In this document: piece by piece, positions 1 to 10,021 of the stretch
Numbering within the stretch: the stretch's first letter is position 1
Layout of the letters: each line of letters starts with the position of its first letter
From: Ryuthela nishihirai
Lineage: Eukaryota; Arthropoda; Arachnida; Araneae; Heptathelidae
Assembly (NCBI GenBank): GCA_038380435.1
Contig: JAWZYU010000028.1
Location: forward strand, 39,677,095 to 39,741,094
Direction of reading: 5' to 3'
DNA: 64,000 nt
Notes under the pieces: model-generated
What the model was told of the DNA's origin: nothing
The model's database searches: none
Seen by the model: only the letters and a program-made list of their open reading frames with translations
Program-made: the position numbers and the translations under genes

Positions 1-1483
1 AAGAAGGAGATCCACTGGATAGTTGTTAAGGTGAGGAAGGAGATCCATTGGATAGTCGTTAAGTGAAGAAGAAGATCCACTGGATAGTTGTTAAGGTGAA
101 GAAGGAGATCCACTGGATAGTTGTTAAGGTGAAGAAGGAGATCCACTGGATAGTTGTTAAGTTGAGGAAGGAGATCCATTGAATAATCGTTAAGTGAAGA
201 AGGGGATCCACTGGATAGTTGTTAAGGTGAAGAAGGAGATCCACTGGATAGTTGTTAAGGTGAAGAAGGAGATCCACTGGATAGTTGTTAAGGTGAAGAA
301 TGAGATCCACTGGATAGTTGTTAAGGTGAGGAAGGAGATCCATTCGATAGTCGTTAAGTGAAGAAGAAGATCCACTGAATAGTTGTTAAAGTGAGGAAGG
401 AGATCCAATGGATAGTCGTTAAGGTGAAGAAGGAGATCCACTGGATAGTTGTTAAGGTGAAGAAGGAGATTCTCTGGATAGTTGTTAAGGTGAAGAAGGT
501 GATCCACTGGATAGTTGTTAAGGTGAGGAAGGAGATCCATTGGATAGTCGTTAAGTGAAGAAGAAGATCCACTGGATAGTTGTTAAGGTGAAGAAGGAGA
601 TCCCCTGGATAGTTGTTAAGGTAAGGAAGGAGATCCATTGGATAGTCGTTAAGTGAAGAAGGGGATCCAAGGGATAGTTGTTAAGGTAAAGAAGGAGATC
701 CACTGGATAGTTGTTAAGGTGAAGAAGGTGATCCACTGGATAGTTGTTAAAGTGAGGAAGGAGATCCACTGGATGGTCGTTAAGGTGAAGAAGGAGATCC
801 ACTGGATAGTTGTTAAGGTGAAGGAGGAGATCCACTGGATAGTTGTTAAGGTGAGGAAGGAGATCCATTGGATAGTCGTTAAGTGAAGAAGATCCACTAG
901 ATAGTTGTTAAAGTGAGGAAGGAGATCCACTGGATAGTTGTTAAGGTGAGGAAGGAGATCCATTGGATAGTCGTTACGTGAAGAAGGGGATCCACTGGAT
1001 AGTTGTTAAGGTGAAGAAGGATATCCACTGGATAGTTGTTAAGGTGAAGAAGGAGATCCACTGGATAGTTGTTAAGGTGAAGAATGAGATCCACTGGATA
1101 GTTGTTAAGGTGAGGAAGGAGATCCATTGGATAGTCGTTAAGTGAAGAAGGGGATCCACTGGATAGTTGTTAAGGTGAAGAAGGAGATTCACTAGATAGT
1201 TGTTAAAGTGAAGAATGAGATCCACTGGATATTTGTTAAGGTGAGGAAGGAGATCCATTGGATAGTCGTTAAGTGAAGAAGAAGATCCACTGGATAGTTG
1301 TTAAGGTGAGGAAGGAGATCCATTGTATAGTTGTTAAGGTGAAGAATGAGATCCACTGGATAGTTGTTAAGGTGAGGAAGGAGATCCATTGAATAATCGT
1401 TAAGTGAAGAAGAAGATCCACTGGATAGTTGTTAAGGTGAAGAAGGAGATCCACTGGATAGTTGTTAAGGTGAAGAATGAGAT
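1..1483. repeat. 33-bp minisatellite, left block
   Basis: Tandem units of 33 bp whose core reads GATCCACTGGATAGTTGTTA followed by a GGTGAAGAAG-type linker. The array runs off the left edge of the window. Two main unit types alternate: a CCACTGG...TTGTTAAGGTG type of 33 bp, and a CCATTGG...TCGTTAAGTG type that is one base shorter. The short type recurs every few units and shifts the reading phase. Because 33 is a multiple of three and the unit lacks stops in several frames, both strands show long ORFs with an 11-residue period (VVKVKKEIHWI on plus, HLNNYPVDLLL on minus). I regard these as non-coding. Confidence 0.95.
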
Positions 1484-1855
1484 TTGGGTTGGGTTGTTTT
1501 ACCTGTGAGCGGCACTTTTTTGCACACTATGGGCTAAATGGCCAGGTCACATGGACCCCGAAGGCTCAGAGAAGGTTGGGAGAGGGGACCCACTGGAACA
1601 GCTGTTGGGAGACAGATGGTAGCCTCCCGTCAAGGCCATCCAGCGTGTTCTTTAACGTGCACAGGGTATGGCTCTCCCGCACACGGGGAAACGGCTTAAC
1701 GTCCCATCCGACGGACGGCGGCCTTTCCAAGCCCATTGGTGTCCCCTACTGACCGTGGGCAGGGCGGGGAATTTTGCGGAGATAAACCTCAACACTGACC
1801 CAGCTGGGACTCGAACCTTGGAACTACAGATTACGAGCCTGGCGCGCTACCGACT
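1484..1855 (-). mobile_element. SINE-A copy inserted inside the 33-bp array, 5' truncated
   Basis: The element interrupts the minisatellite exactly once. It is flanked by TGAAGAATGAGAT on both sides (1471-1483 and 1856-1868), a 13-bp target-site duplication made of array sequence. Its 5' end (right side here) stops inside the A-box region, so the last bases of the tRNA-like head are missing. The rest of the body and the CAACCCAA-type 3' tail are present. The insertion therefore postdates amplification of the array. Confidence 0.93.
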
Positions 1856-4800
1856 TGAAGAATGAGATCCACTGGATAGTTGTTAAGGTGAGGAAGGAGA
1901 TCCACTGGATAGTTGTTAAGGTGAGGAAGGAGATCCATTGGATAGTCGTTAAGTGAAGAAGGGGATCCACTGGATAGTTGTTAAGATGAAGAAGGAGATC
2001 CACTGGATAGTTGTTAAGGTGAAGAAGGAGATCCACTGGATAGTTGTTAAGGTGAAGAATGAGATCCACTGGATAGTTGTTAAGGTGAGGAAGGAGATCC
2101 ATTGGATAGTCGTTAAGTGAAGAAGGGGATCCACTGGATAGTTGTTAAGGTGAAGAAGGAGATCCATTGGATAGTTGTTAAGGTGAAGAATGAGATCCAC
2201 TGGATAGTTGTTAAGGTGAGGATGGAGATCCATTGGATAGTCGTTAAGTGAAGAAGAAGATCCACTGGATAGTTGTTAAGGTGAGGAAGGAGATCCATTG
2301 GATAGTTGTTAAGGTGAAGAATGAGATCCACTGGATAGTTGTTAAGGTGAGAAAGGAGATCCATTGGATAGTCGTTAAGTGAAGAAGAAGATCCACTGGA
2401 TAGTTGTTAAGGTGAAGAAGGAGATCCACTGGATAGTTGTTAAGGTGAAGAATGAGATCCACTAGATAGTTGTTAAGGTGAAGAATGAGATCCACTGGAT
2501 AGTTGTTATGGTGAGGAAGGAGATCCATTGGATAGTCGTTAAGTGAAGAAGGGGATCCACTGGATAGTTGTTAAGGTGAAGAAGGAGATCCACTGGATAG
2601 TTGTTAAGGTGAAGAATTAAATCCACTGGATAGTTGTTAAGGTGAGGAAGGAGATCCATTGGATAGTCGTTAAGTGAAGAAGAAGATCCACTGGATAGTT
2701 GTTAAGGTGAGGAAGGAGATCCATTGGATAGTTGTTAAGGTGAAGAATGAGATCCACTGGATAGTTGTTAAGGTGAGGAAGGAGATCCATTGGATAGTCG
2801 TTAAGTGAAGAAGAAGATCCACTGGATAGTTGTTAAGGTGAAGAAGGAGATCCACTGGATAGTTGTTAAGGTGAAGAAGGAGATCCACTGGATAGTTGTT
2901 AAGGTGAAGAATGAGATCCACTGGATAGTTGTTAAGGTGAGAAAGGAGATCCACTGGATAGTTGTTAAGGTGAGGAAGGAGATCCATTGGATAGTCGTTA
3001 AGTGAAGAAGAAGATTCACTGGATAGTTGTTAAGGTGAGGAAGGAGATCCATTGGATAGTCGTTAAGTGAAGAAGAAGATCCACTGGATAGTTGTTAAGG
3101 TGAGGAAGGAGATCCATTGGATAGTCGTTAAGTGAAGAAGGGGATCCACTGGATAGTGTTAAGGTGAAGAAGGAGATCCACTGGATAGTTGTTAAGGCGA
3201 GGAAGGAGATCCATTGGATAGTCGTTAAGTGAAGAAGGGGATCCACTGGATAGTTGTTAAGGTGAAGAAGGAGTTCCACTGGATAGTTGTTAAGGTGAAG
3301 AAGGAGATCCACTGGATAGTTGTTAAGGTGAAGAAGGAGTTCCACTGGATAGTTGTTAAGGTGAAGAAGGAGATCCACTGGATAGTTGTTAAGGTGAAGA
3401 ATGAGATCCACTGGATAGTTGTTAAGTTGAAGAAGTAGTTCCACTGGATAGTTGTTAAGGTGAAGAAGGAGATCCATTGGATAGTCGTTAAGTGAAGAAG
3501 AAGATCCACTGGATAGTTGTTAAGGTGAAGAAGGAGATCCACTGGATAGTTGTTAAGGTGAAGAATGAGATCCACTGGATAGTTGTTAAGGTGAGAAAGG
3601 AGATCCACTGGATAGTTGTTAAGGTGAGGAAGGAGATCCATTGGATAGTCGTTAAGTGAAGAAGAAGATTCACTGGATAGTTGTTAAGGTGAGGAAGGAG
3701 ATCCATTGGATAGTCGTTAAGTGAAGAAGAAGATCCACTGGATAGTTGTTAAGGTGAGGAAGGAGATCCATTGGATAGTCGTTAAGTGAAGAAGGGGATC
3801 CACTGGATAGTTGTTAAGGTGAAGAAGGAGATCCACTGGATAGTTGTTAAGGCGAGGAAGGAGATCCATTGGATAGTCGTTAAGTGAAGAAGGGGATCCA
3901 CTGGATAGTTGTTAAGGTGAAGAAGGAGTTCCACTGGATAGTTGTTAAGGTGAAGAAGGAGATCCACTGGATAGTTGTTAAGGTGAAGAAGGAGTTCCAC
4001 TGGATAGTTGTTAAGGTGAAGAAGGAGATCCACTGGATAGTTGTTAAGGTGAAGAATGAGATCCACTGGATAGTTGTTAAGTTGAAGAAGTAGTTCCACT
4101 GGATAGTTGTTAAGGTGAAGAAGTAGATCCACTGGATAGTCGTTAAGTGAAGAAGGGGATCCACTGGATACTTGTTAAGGTGAAGAAGGAGATCCACTGG
4201 ATAGTTGTTAAGGTGAAGAAGGAGATCCACTGGATAGTTGTTAAGGTGAAGAAGGAGATCCACTGGATAGTTGTTAAGGTGAAGAAGGAGTTCCACTGGA
4301 TAGTTGTTAAGGTGAAGAAGGAGATCCACTGGATAGTTGTTAAGGTGAAGAATGAGATCCACTGGATAGTTGTTAAGGTGAAGAAGGTGATCCACTGGAT
4401 AGTTGTTAAGGTGAAGAAGGGGATCCACTGGATAGTTGTTAAGGTGAAGAAGGAGATCCACTGGATAGTTGTTAAGGTGAAGAAGGAGATCCACTGGATA
4501 GTTGTTAAGGTGAAGAAGGAGCTCCACTGGATAGTTGTTAAGGCGAGGAAGGAGATCCATTGGATAGTCGTTAAGTGAAGAAGAAGATCCACTGGATAGT
4601 TGTTAAGGTGAAGAATGAGATCCACTGGATAGTTGTTAAGGTGAAGAAAGAGATCCATTGGATAGTCGTTAAGTGAAGAAGGGGATCCACTGGATAGTTG
4701 TTAAGGTGAAAAAGGAGATCCACTGGATAGTTGTTAAGGTGAAGAATGAGATCCACTGGATAGTTGTTAAGGCGAGGAAGGTGATCCATTGGATAGTTGT

Positions 4801-5758
4801 TAAGGTGAAGAATGAGATCCACTGGATAGTTGTTAAGGTGAAGAAGGAGATCCCCTGGATAGTTGTTAAGGCGAGGAAGGAGATCCATTGGATAGTCGTT
4901 AAGTGAAGAAGAAGATCCACTGGATAGTTGTTAAGGTGAAGAAGGAGATCCACTGGATAGTTGTTAAGGTGAAGAAGGAGATCCACTGGATAGTTGCTAA
5001 GGTGAGGAAGGAGATCCATTGGATAGTCGTTAAGTGAAGAAGGAGATCCATTGGATAGTCGTTAAGTGAAGAAGGGGATCCACTGGATAGTTGTTAAGAT
5101 GAAGAAGGGGATCCACTGGATAGTTGTTAAGGTGAAGAAGGAGATCCACTGGATAGTTGTTAAGGTGAAGAAGGAGATCCACTGGATAGTTGTTAAGGTG
5201 AAGAAGGGGATCCACTGGATAGTTGTTAAGGTGAAGAAGGAGATCCACTGGATAGTTGTTAAGGTGAAGAATGAGATCCACTGGATAGTTGTTAAGGTGA
5301 AGAAGGAGATCCACTGGATAGTTGTTAAGGCGAGGAAGGAGATCCATTGGATAGTCGTTAAGTGAAGAAGATCCACTGGATAGTTGTTAAGGTGAAGAAG
5401 AAGATCCACTGGATAGTTGTTAAGGTGAAGAAGGAGATCCACTGGATAGTTGTTAAGGTGAAGAAGGGGGTCCACTGGATAGTCTCTAGGGTGAGGAAGG
5501 AGATCCACTGGATAGTCGTTAAGGTGAAGAAGGGGATCACTGGATAGTCGTTAAGGTGAAGAAGGGGATCACTGGATAATCTTTAAGGTAAAGAAGGGGA
5601 TCCACCGCGTAGTCATCAGGGGAGAAGAATGGGATCCACTGGATACTCGTTGAGGTGAAGAAGGGGATCCACTGCGTAGTCGCTAGGAGGAAGAATGGGA
5701 TCCACTGGATAGTCGTTGAGGTGAGGAAGGGAATCCACTGGATAGTCGCTAGGGTGAA
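1856..5758. repeat. 33-bp minisatellite, right block
   Basis: Continuation of the array, roughly 115-120 units, homogeneous to about 5470 and then increasingly degenerate (units with CTCTAGGG, TCGCTAGGA and deletions). A block of about 655 bp near 2860-3490 recurs almost identically at 3515-4145, including a rare GTTCCACTGG unit variant and a TTGAAGAAGTAG unit. This indicates unequal exchange of a 20-unit segment. Confidence 0.95.
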
Positions 5759-6400
5759 GAATCTCTTTTGTTGCGATCTTATGCAACCACGGCAATTCCC
5801 GGTTCCGCTTGTACAGCACTACCTGGTTATGAAAAGCCATGACCATCTAGAGCCGGGGGCAAGGAATACGCCCTATAGGCGCACCTCAACCCCAGCCTCA
5901 CATGGCAGCAGTCCTATAGAAGGAAAGCTGACCACCGGAGGAAACCTTACTTTAATCTATTCCCCGGTTAGCCATGAACGAGGATATATATATCCAAGTT
6001 CGATCGGCGTCCGGGGTGGAGACTCTTAGTAAGACCCAGACTTTTTGGACAGCTCGTGCCTACAGGCGGGTTCAGACCTTTCGGCAGAGCCGTCGAACAG
6101 ACCACACAGGTCTCCTGAGAGGTGAGGTCTCCAACGCCGTCACCACCCGACCGGCAATCAAGCTGGCCAGCAGCGTCTTCAACCTCGGTTGGCTTCAGCA
6201 ATGCTCCAGCCGGGGACCACCCCAACCGGCAAAACCTTGGAATGCTCCAGCTGGTGCCCACTACAGCCGGCAAATCCTTTGGCCTGCTCCAGCTGGGGAT
6301 CATCCCGACCGGCAATGCCTCCTCAGCCGGGTTGCTGGGCCCTAGGCCCCCCCACCACGACAAGGTGGTCCCCTATTGGGGGGGTTTCAATACTGACAAT
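5759..6400. repeat. GC-rich 642-bp element, copy 1
   Basis: A GC-rich sequence quite unlike the array it sits in, repeated head to tail at 6401. It contains three 42-bp subrepeats at 6197-6238, 6239-6280 and 6281-6322 (each with a GCTCCAGC core and a CCGGCAA end). Near its end is a CCACC/GGTGG hairpin around 6351-6368, and a short TATATATAT run lies near 5985. ORFs of 120-170 codons cross it on both strands, but none shows a domain I recognise. It could be the 5' region of a non-LTR retrotransposon or an unrelated unclassified repeat. Confidence 0.8.
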
Positions 6401-6898
6401 GAATCTCTTTGTTGCGATCTTATGCAACCACGGCAATTCCCGGTTCCGCTTGTACAGCACTACCTGGTTATGAAAAGCCATGACTATCTAGAGCTGGGGG
6501 CAAGGAATACGCCCTATAGGCGCACCTCAACCCCAGCCTCACATGGCAGCAGTCCTATAGAAGGAAAGCTGACCACCGGAAGAAACCTTACTTTAATCTA
6601 TTCCCCGGTTTGCAAATGTGCAAGGATATAAAGATCCAAGCTCGATCGGCACCCGGGGTGGAGACTCTTAGTAAGACCCAGACTTTTTGGACAGCTCGTG
6701 CCTACTAGGCGGGGACAGACCTTTCGGCAGAGCCGTCGAACAGACCACACAGGTCTCCTGAGAGGTGAGGTCTCCGACGCCGTCACCATCCGACCGGCAA
6801 TCAAGCCGGCCAGCAGCATCTTCAACCTCAGTTGGCCTTAGCCATGTCCAACCGGTGAACCAATCCTGTCGGCACAGCCTTCAGCCGGGTTGCTGGGC
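6401..6898. repeat. GC-rich 642-bp element, copy 2, truncated
   Basis: Near-identical repeat of 5759 onward, beginning at the same GAATCTCTTT. It has only a collapsed version of the 42-bp subrepeat zone and stops at GGTTGCTGGGC, where minisatellite sequence resumes. The shared start and the truncated end mean the pair is one tandem insertion, or a local duplication, within the edge of the 33-bp array. Confidence 0.8.
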
Positions 6899-6965
6899 GT
6901 TGAGGTGAGGAAGGGGATCCACTGGATAGTCGCTAGGGTGAGGAAGGGGGAGATCTACTTGATAG
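6899..6965. repeat. Last units of the 33-bp minisatellite
   Basis: Two degenerate units (GAAGGGGATCCACTGGATAG and a GAGATCTACTTGATAGTTG variant) resume directly after the GC-rich element. They are the right border of the array. Confidence 0.8.
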
Positions 6966-7060
6966 TTGCTGGAAACAGATGAGAGCTTCGAGACAAGCGG
7001 AAGAAATCTCAACGCTGACAGTTTTGATCCGATTCAGTGAACCCCAGGTGCGGGGTGTAG
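6966..7060 (-). mobile_element. Old SINE-A remnant continuous with the last minisatellite unit
   Basis: After the final array unit the sequence continues with GGAAACAGATGAGAGCTTC, which lines up with the SINE segment that normally follows its own CCCACTGGAACAGCTG motif (GGGAGACAGATGGTAGCCTC). It then jumps to AATCTCAACGCTGAC, an exact 15-base SINE motif normally found nearer the tRNA head. The intervening body is deleted. The remnant is diverged and has no visible target-site duplication. Confidence 0.55.
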
Positions 7061-7574
7061 CACACAACAGACTTCACCATTTTCAAACGTGGAATACTGA
7101 AAACTTCAAAACCATTTCAACTTTAAGTTTTTTTTAACTACTATTTCTTTTCGTTTGCCCGATGAGCCAAACGCCACCGAATATGCGATCCGTGTCATCC
7201 TTTTGCATAAATGCAAGTCACCCTGTGGATGACGTCCTTTAATAATCACGAGATGTAACACCGGAAGTAATGCAGAGGTCGAGGAAATTGAACCGGAAGC
7301 ATGACTGAACAGGCAGAGTTGTCGAAATGATATTAACTGCAAAAGGACATCCGTGATGTCCGTATAAATAGAGCGAAGAGAACGTTTCTCTTAAAGAAAA
7401 TAGCATTTTTTTTGGTAAATGACGTCGTTGTTGTAAATGCGTACATTAATAAGAAGCGAAATAATAGGAGTTTGAATCACGAAGTGTTAGAGAAGAAAAG
7501 AAATAATTATGATTTTAAGAAATTTGTTAATGGAATCGCGAAGAGCCAATGCGAATATTGTTTTTCAAAAGTGA
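7061..7574. other. Unannotated spacer
   Basis: No repeat, ORF or RNA gene that I can support. AT-rich toward 7574. Confidence 0.5.
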
Positions 7575-7581
7575 AATAATC

Positions 7582-7970
7582 CGGGGGTTGGGTTGTTTTA
7601 CCTCTGAGCGGCACTTTTTTGCACACAATGGGCTAAATGGCCAGGTCACAAGGACCCCGAAGTCTCATAGAAGGTTGGGGGAGGGGACCCACTGGAACAG
7701 CTGTTGGGAGACAGGTAGTAGGCTCCTGTCAAGGTCATCTAGCGTGTTCTTTAACGTGCACAGGGTATGGCTCTCCCGCACACGGGTCCATGGATTAACG
7801 TCCCATCCGACGGACGACGGCCTTTCCAAGCCCATCGGTGTCCCCTTCTGACCGTGGGAATGGTGGAGAGTTTCGTGGAGATAAATCTCAACGCTGACCC
7901 AGCTGGGACTCGAACCTGGGAACTGCAGATTACGAGCCTGGCGCGCTACCGACTGAGTGACCCCCGCCCC
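7582..7970 (-). mobile_element. SINE-A, near full length
   Basis: Full body from the TTGGGTTG tail to the CCCCCGCCCC head. AATAATC occurs at 7575-7581 and again at 7971-7977, a short and partly decayed target-site duplication. The A-box has a GAGTGACC change relative to the usual GAGCCACC (read on plus). Confidence 0.88.
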
Positions 7971-8141
7971 AATAATCGGAAGAAAAAAAAAAACTTTCTA
8001 GGCGGGAAACAATTAGTGGTGCAATTAAAAAATCTCTCTCTCTCTTCCCCCCTCCCCCGCTTGAGAAGTTAATGTGCTTGAATGCAAAAGGATCTGGTTC
8101 GAATCTCTTATAGCGAACTCTTTCAGAAATCATCTCTAAGG

Positions 8142-8286
8142 TACAGTCGCTCAAAAGAATATCCGAACACTACGGTTGATTGCAGAATTCAGAAAAAATA
8201 TCTGGCAACGATTTTTTTTTAGAAATTAGTGATCTGGCAACCTTCGTGTCACGTGACACGAAGGTTGCCAGATCACTAATTTCTAA
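8142..8286. mobile_element. Palindromic Tc1-type MITE, truncated
   Basis: Begins with the terminal repeat TACAGTCGCTCAAAA and reads to the palindrome centre CACGTG. It then mirrors back only as far as GATCACTAATTTCTAA before ending against a SINE fragment. The complete form is seen at 16137-16362. Confidence 0.82.
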
Positions 8287-8405
8287 TGTTGGAAGAAGGG
8301 GACCCACTGGACATATGTTAGGAGACAGATGGTGGGCTATAGTCAAGGTCATCTAGAGTGTTCTTTAAGGGAATGGCTCTCCCGCCTAAGGATCTACGAC
8401 TATAG
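8287..8405 (-). mobile_element. SINE-A internal fragment
   Basis: GAAGGGGACCCACTGGAC, GGAGACAGATGG and GTGTTCTTTAA motifs in SINE order, diverged, without head or tail. Confidence 0.65.
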
Positions 8406-8542
8406 TCTCATAGGGGAAGAAAACAATTTAACTTCCAAACATTCAGCTTTCAACACATTTCTCAGGTTTTGAGATTTTGTCCTTGTGTCCCGGCCTGTTC
8501 GTAAACCTGTCCCGGTTTGTAATTCTCTTTCCCTTCTGTCTA

Positions 8543-8933
8543 ATGGGGCGGGGGTGGCTCAGTCGGTAGCGCGTCAGGTTCGTAATCTGTAGTTCACAGG
8601 TTCGAGTCCCAGATGGGTCAGCGTTGAGATTTATCTCCGCAAAATTTCCCGGCCCTGCCCACGGTCAGTAGGGGACACAGATGGACTTGGAAAGGCCGCC
8701 GCCCGTCGGATGGGACGTTAAGCCGTGGAGCCGTGTGCGGGAGAGCATACCCTGCGCACGTTAAAGAACATGCTGGATGGCCTTGACGGGAGGCTACCAT
8801 CTGTCTCCCAACAGCTATTCCAGTGGGTCCCCTCTCCCAACCTTCTCTGAGCCTTCGGGGTCCATGTGACCTGGCCATTTAGCCCATGGTGTGCAAAAAA
8901 AGTGTCGCTCAGAGGTAAAACAACCCAACCCAA
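8543..8933 (+). mobile_element. SINE-A, full length, with target-site duplication
   Basis: CCCTTCTGTCTA occurs at 8531-8542 and again at 8934-8945. The head has a small deletion in the anticodon-arm region (GCGTCAGGTTCGTAATCTG). The tail is three CAACC-type repeats. Confidence 0.92.
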
Positions 8934-8945
8934 CCCTTCTGTCTA

Positions 8946-9901
8946 CGACCTAGTTATTCAGCGGCAGAAACCTCGCAACCTTTTCGTGACTGATATTGTT
9001 ACGAATTGCATATTCGCAGGATTTTCAGCATTTTATGAAACAGGAATTTGCAAGACGATTTACATTTGATTGGGATAGAAACACTGGAAGAGAAAAGGGA
9101 CAACACGTGAAGAAGTTGGGTGGGTGACGACATCTTCCGAAATTAGGCCCCTTCGACGAAGTTAGGACTTGAATGTCAGCAATCTATGATGACAACTTTG
9201 CCCTCATCCTTGACACTCAGACATCATCTTTATCCTCATCTTCCAGCGACGACATCTTCCAAAATCAGCCATTCCTTCGACTCGAGCCACCGCTGCGATT
9301 TAAATTAATGAGAGTTTTATATTCTGACAGCGAAAACGCAAATCAGGAGTAATTACAGTTTGCTCTCTCCGCCCCAAGCGTCACTTCCGGTGAACGAGAT
9401 GCACGGCGCAAGGAAGCGTCGATGAGACAAGGAGGAGCAGTTCCTGGGGATGTTGTAGAGGAACGACCTGCGACACAAGGGCCAAGTGATTAAATTTGGC
9501 AGTACCGCACACAAGATTGATCTCCACAGGCCCCTGTGCCTAATGGCATAAGCAGGATCCCTCATGTTATATGCATGGGATGGGGGGGGGGGGGGGGGGG
9601 GGGCCGAAGACAAGAGCTCAGCGCTGGGCAGTGGCAAATGTTCTGTGGTTCGTTGCCTCTTTATTTTTCTTTACACCTCATTTCGGGATTGCTCTTATTA
9701 TCGGTGCGTTTTTAGTTTTGCACCAAATGGAGTATCATGTAATTAACAACGAAAGCTCCAGCAATAAGCTGAAGGTGAAAATGTTTCATTTCCGGGGAAA
9801 GTTTTTTTTTTTTATATTTTTGATTGGCAGTTCGGCTTTTCACGCTGTAATCATGCAAGATGGAAGATCAAGCATTCTTTTACCAAGATGACTCGTTTGT
9901 C
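8946..9901. other. Spacer with a 22-G homopolymer
   Basis: No gene supported. A run of 22 G occupies 9582-9603. Short ORFs of 60-106 codons around it exist only because the G run codes for polyglycine on plus and polyproline on minus. Confidence 0.6.
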
Positions 9902-10021
9902 ATCCGAGGTTTGGGTTATTTTATCTCTGAGAGGCATTTTTTTTTTGCACACAATGCGTAAAATGAACAAATTTCAAGGACCCAAGGGGCTCAGAGAAGG
10001 TTGGGGGGGGGGGGCAGCAGG

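Noticed and set aside
59..5540. Dozens of 60-226 codon ORFs on both strands
   Set aside because: All come from the 33-bp repeat, with an 11-residue period in several frames.
1..5758. CRISPR-like array
   Set aside because: Units are contiguous with no unique spacers, and the context is eukaryotic.
7549..7851. Repeated ORFs of about 100 codons (ERHFFAHHGLNGQ... type) found many times in the window
   Set aside because: They are translations of SINE-A copies in minus orientation. The frame is the same each time because the element is the same.
8543..8615. tRNA gene
   Set aside because: The A and B boxes and anticodon-like loop belong to the SINE head, repeated in dozens of copies with no acceptor-stem pairing.
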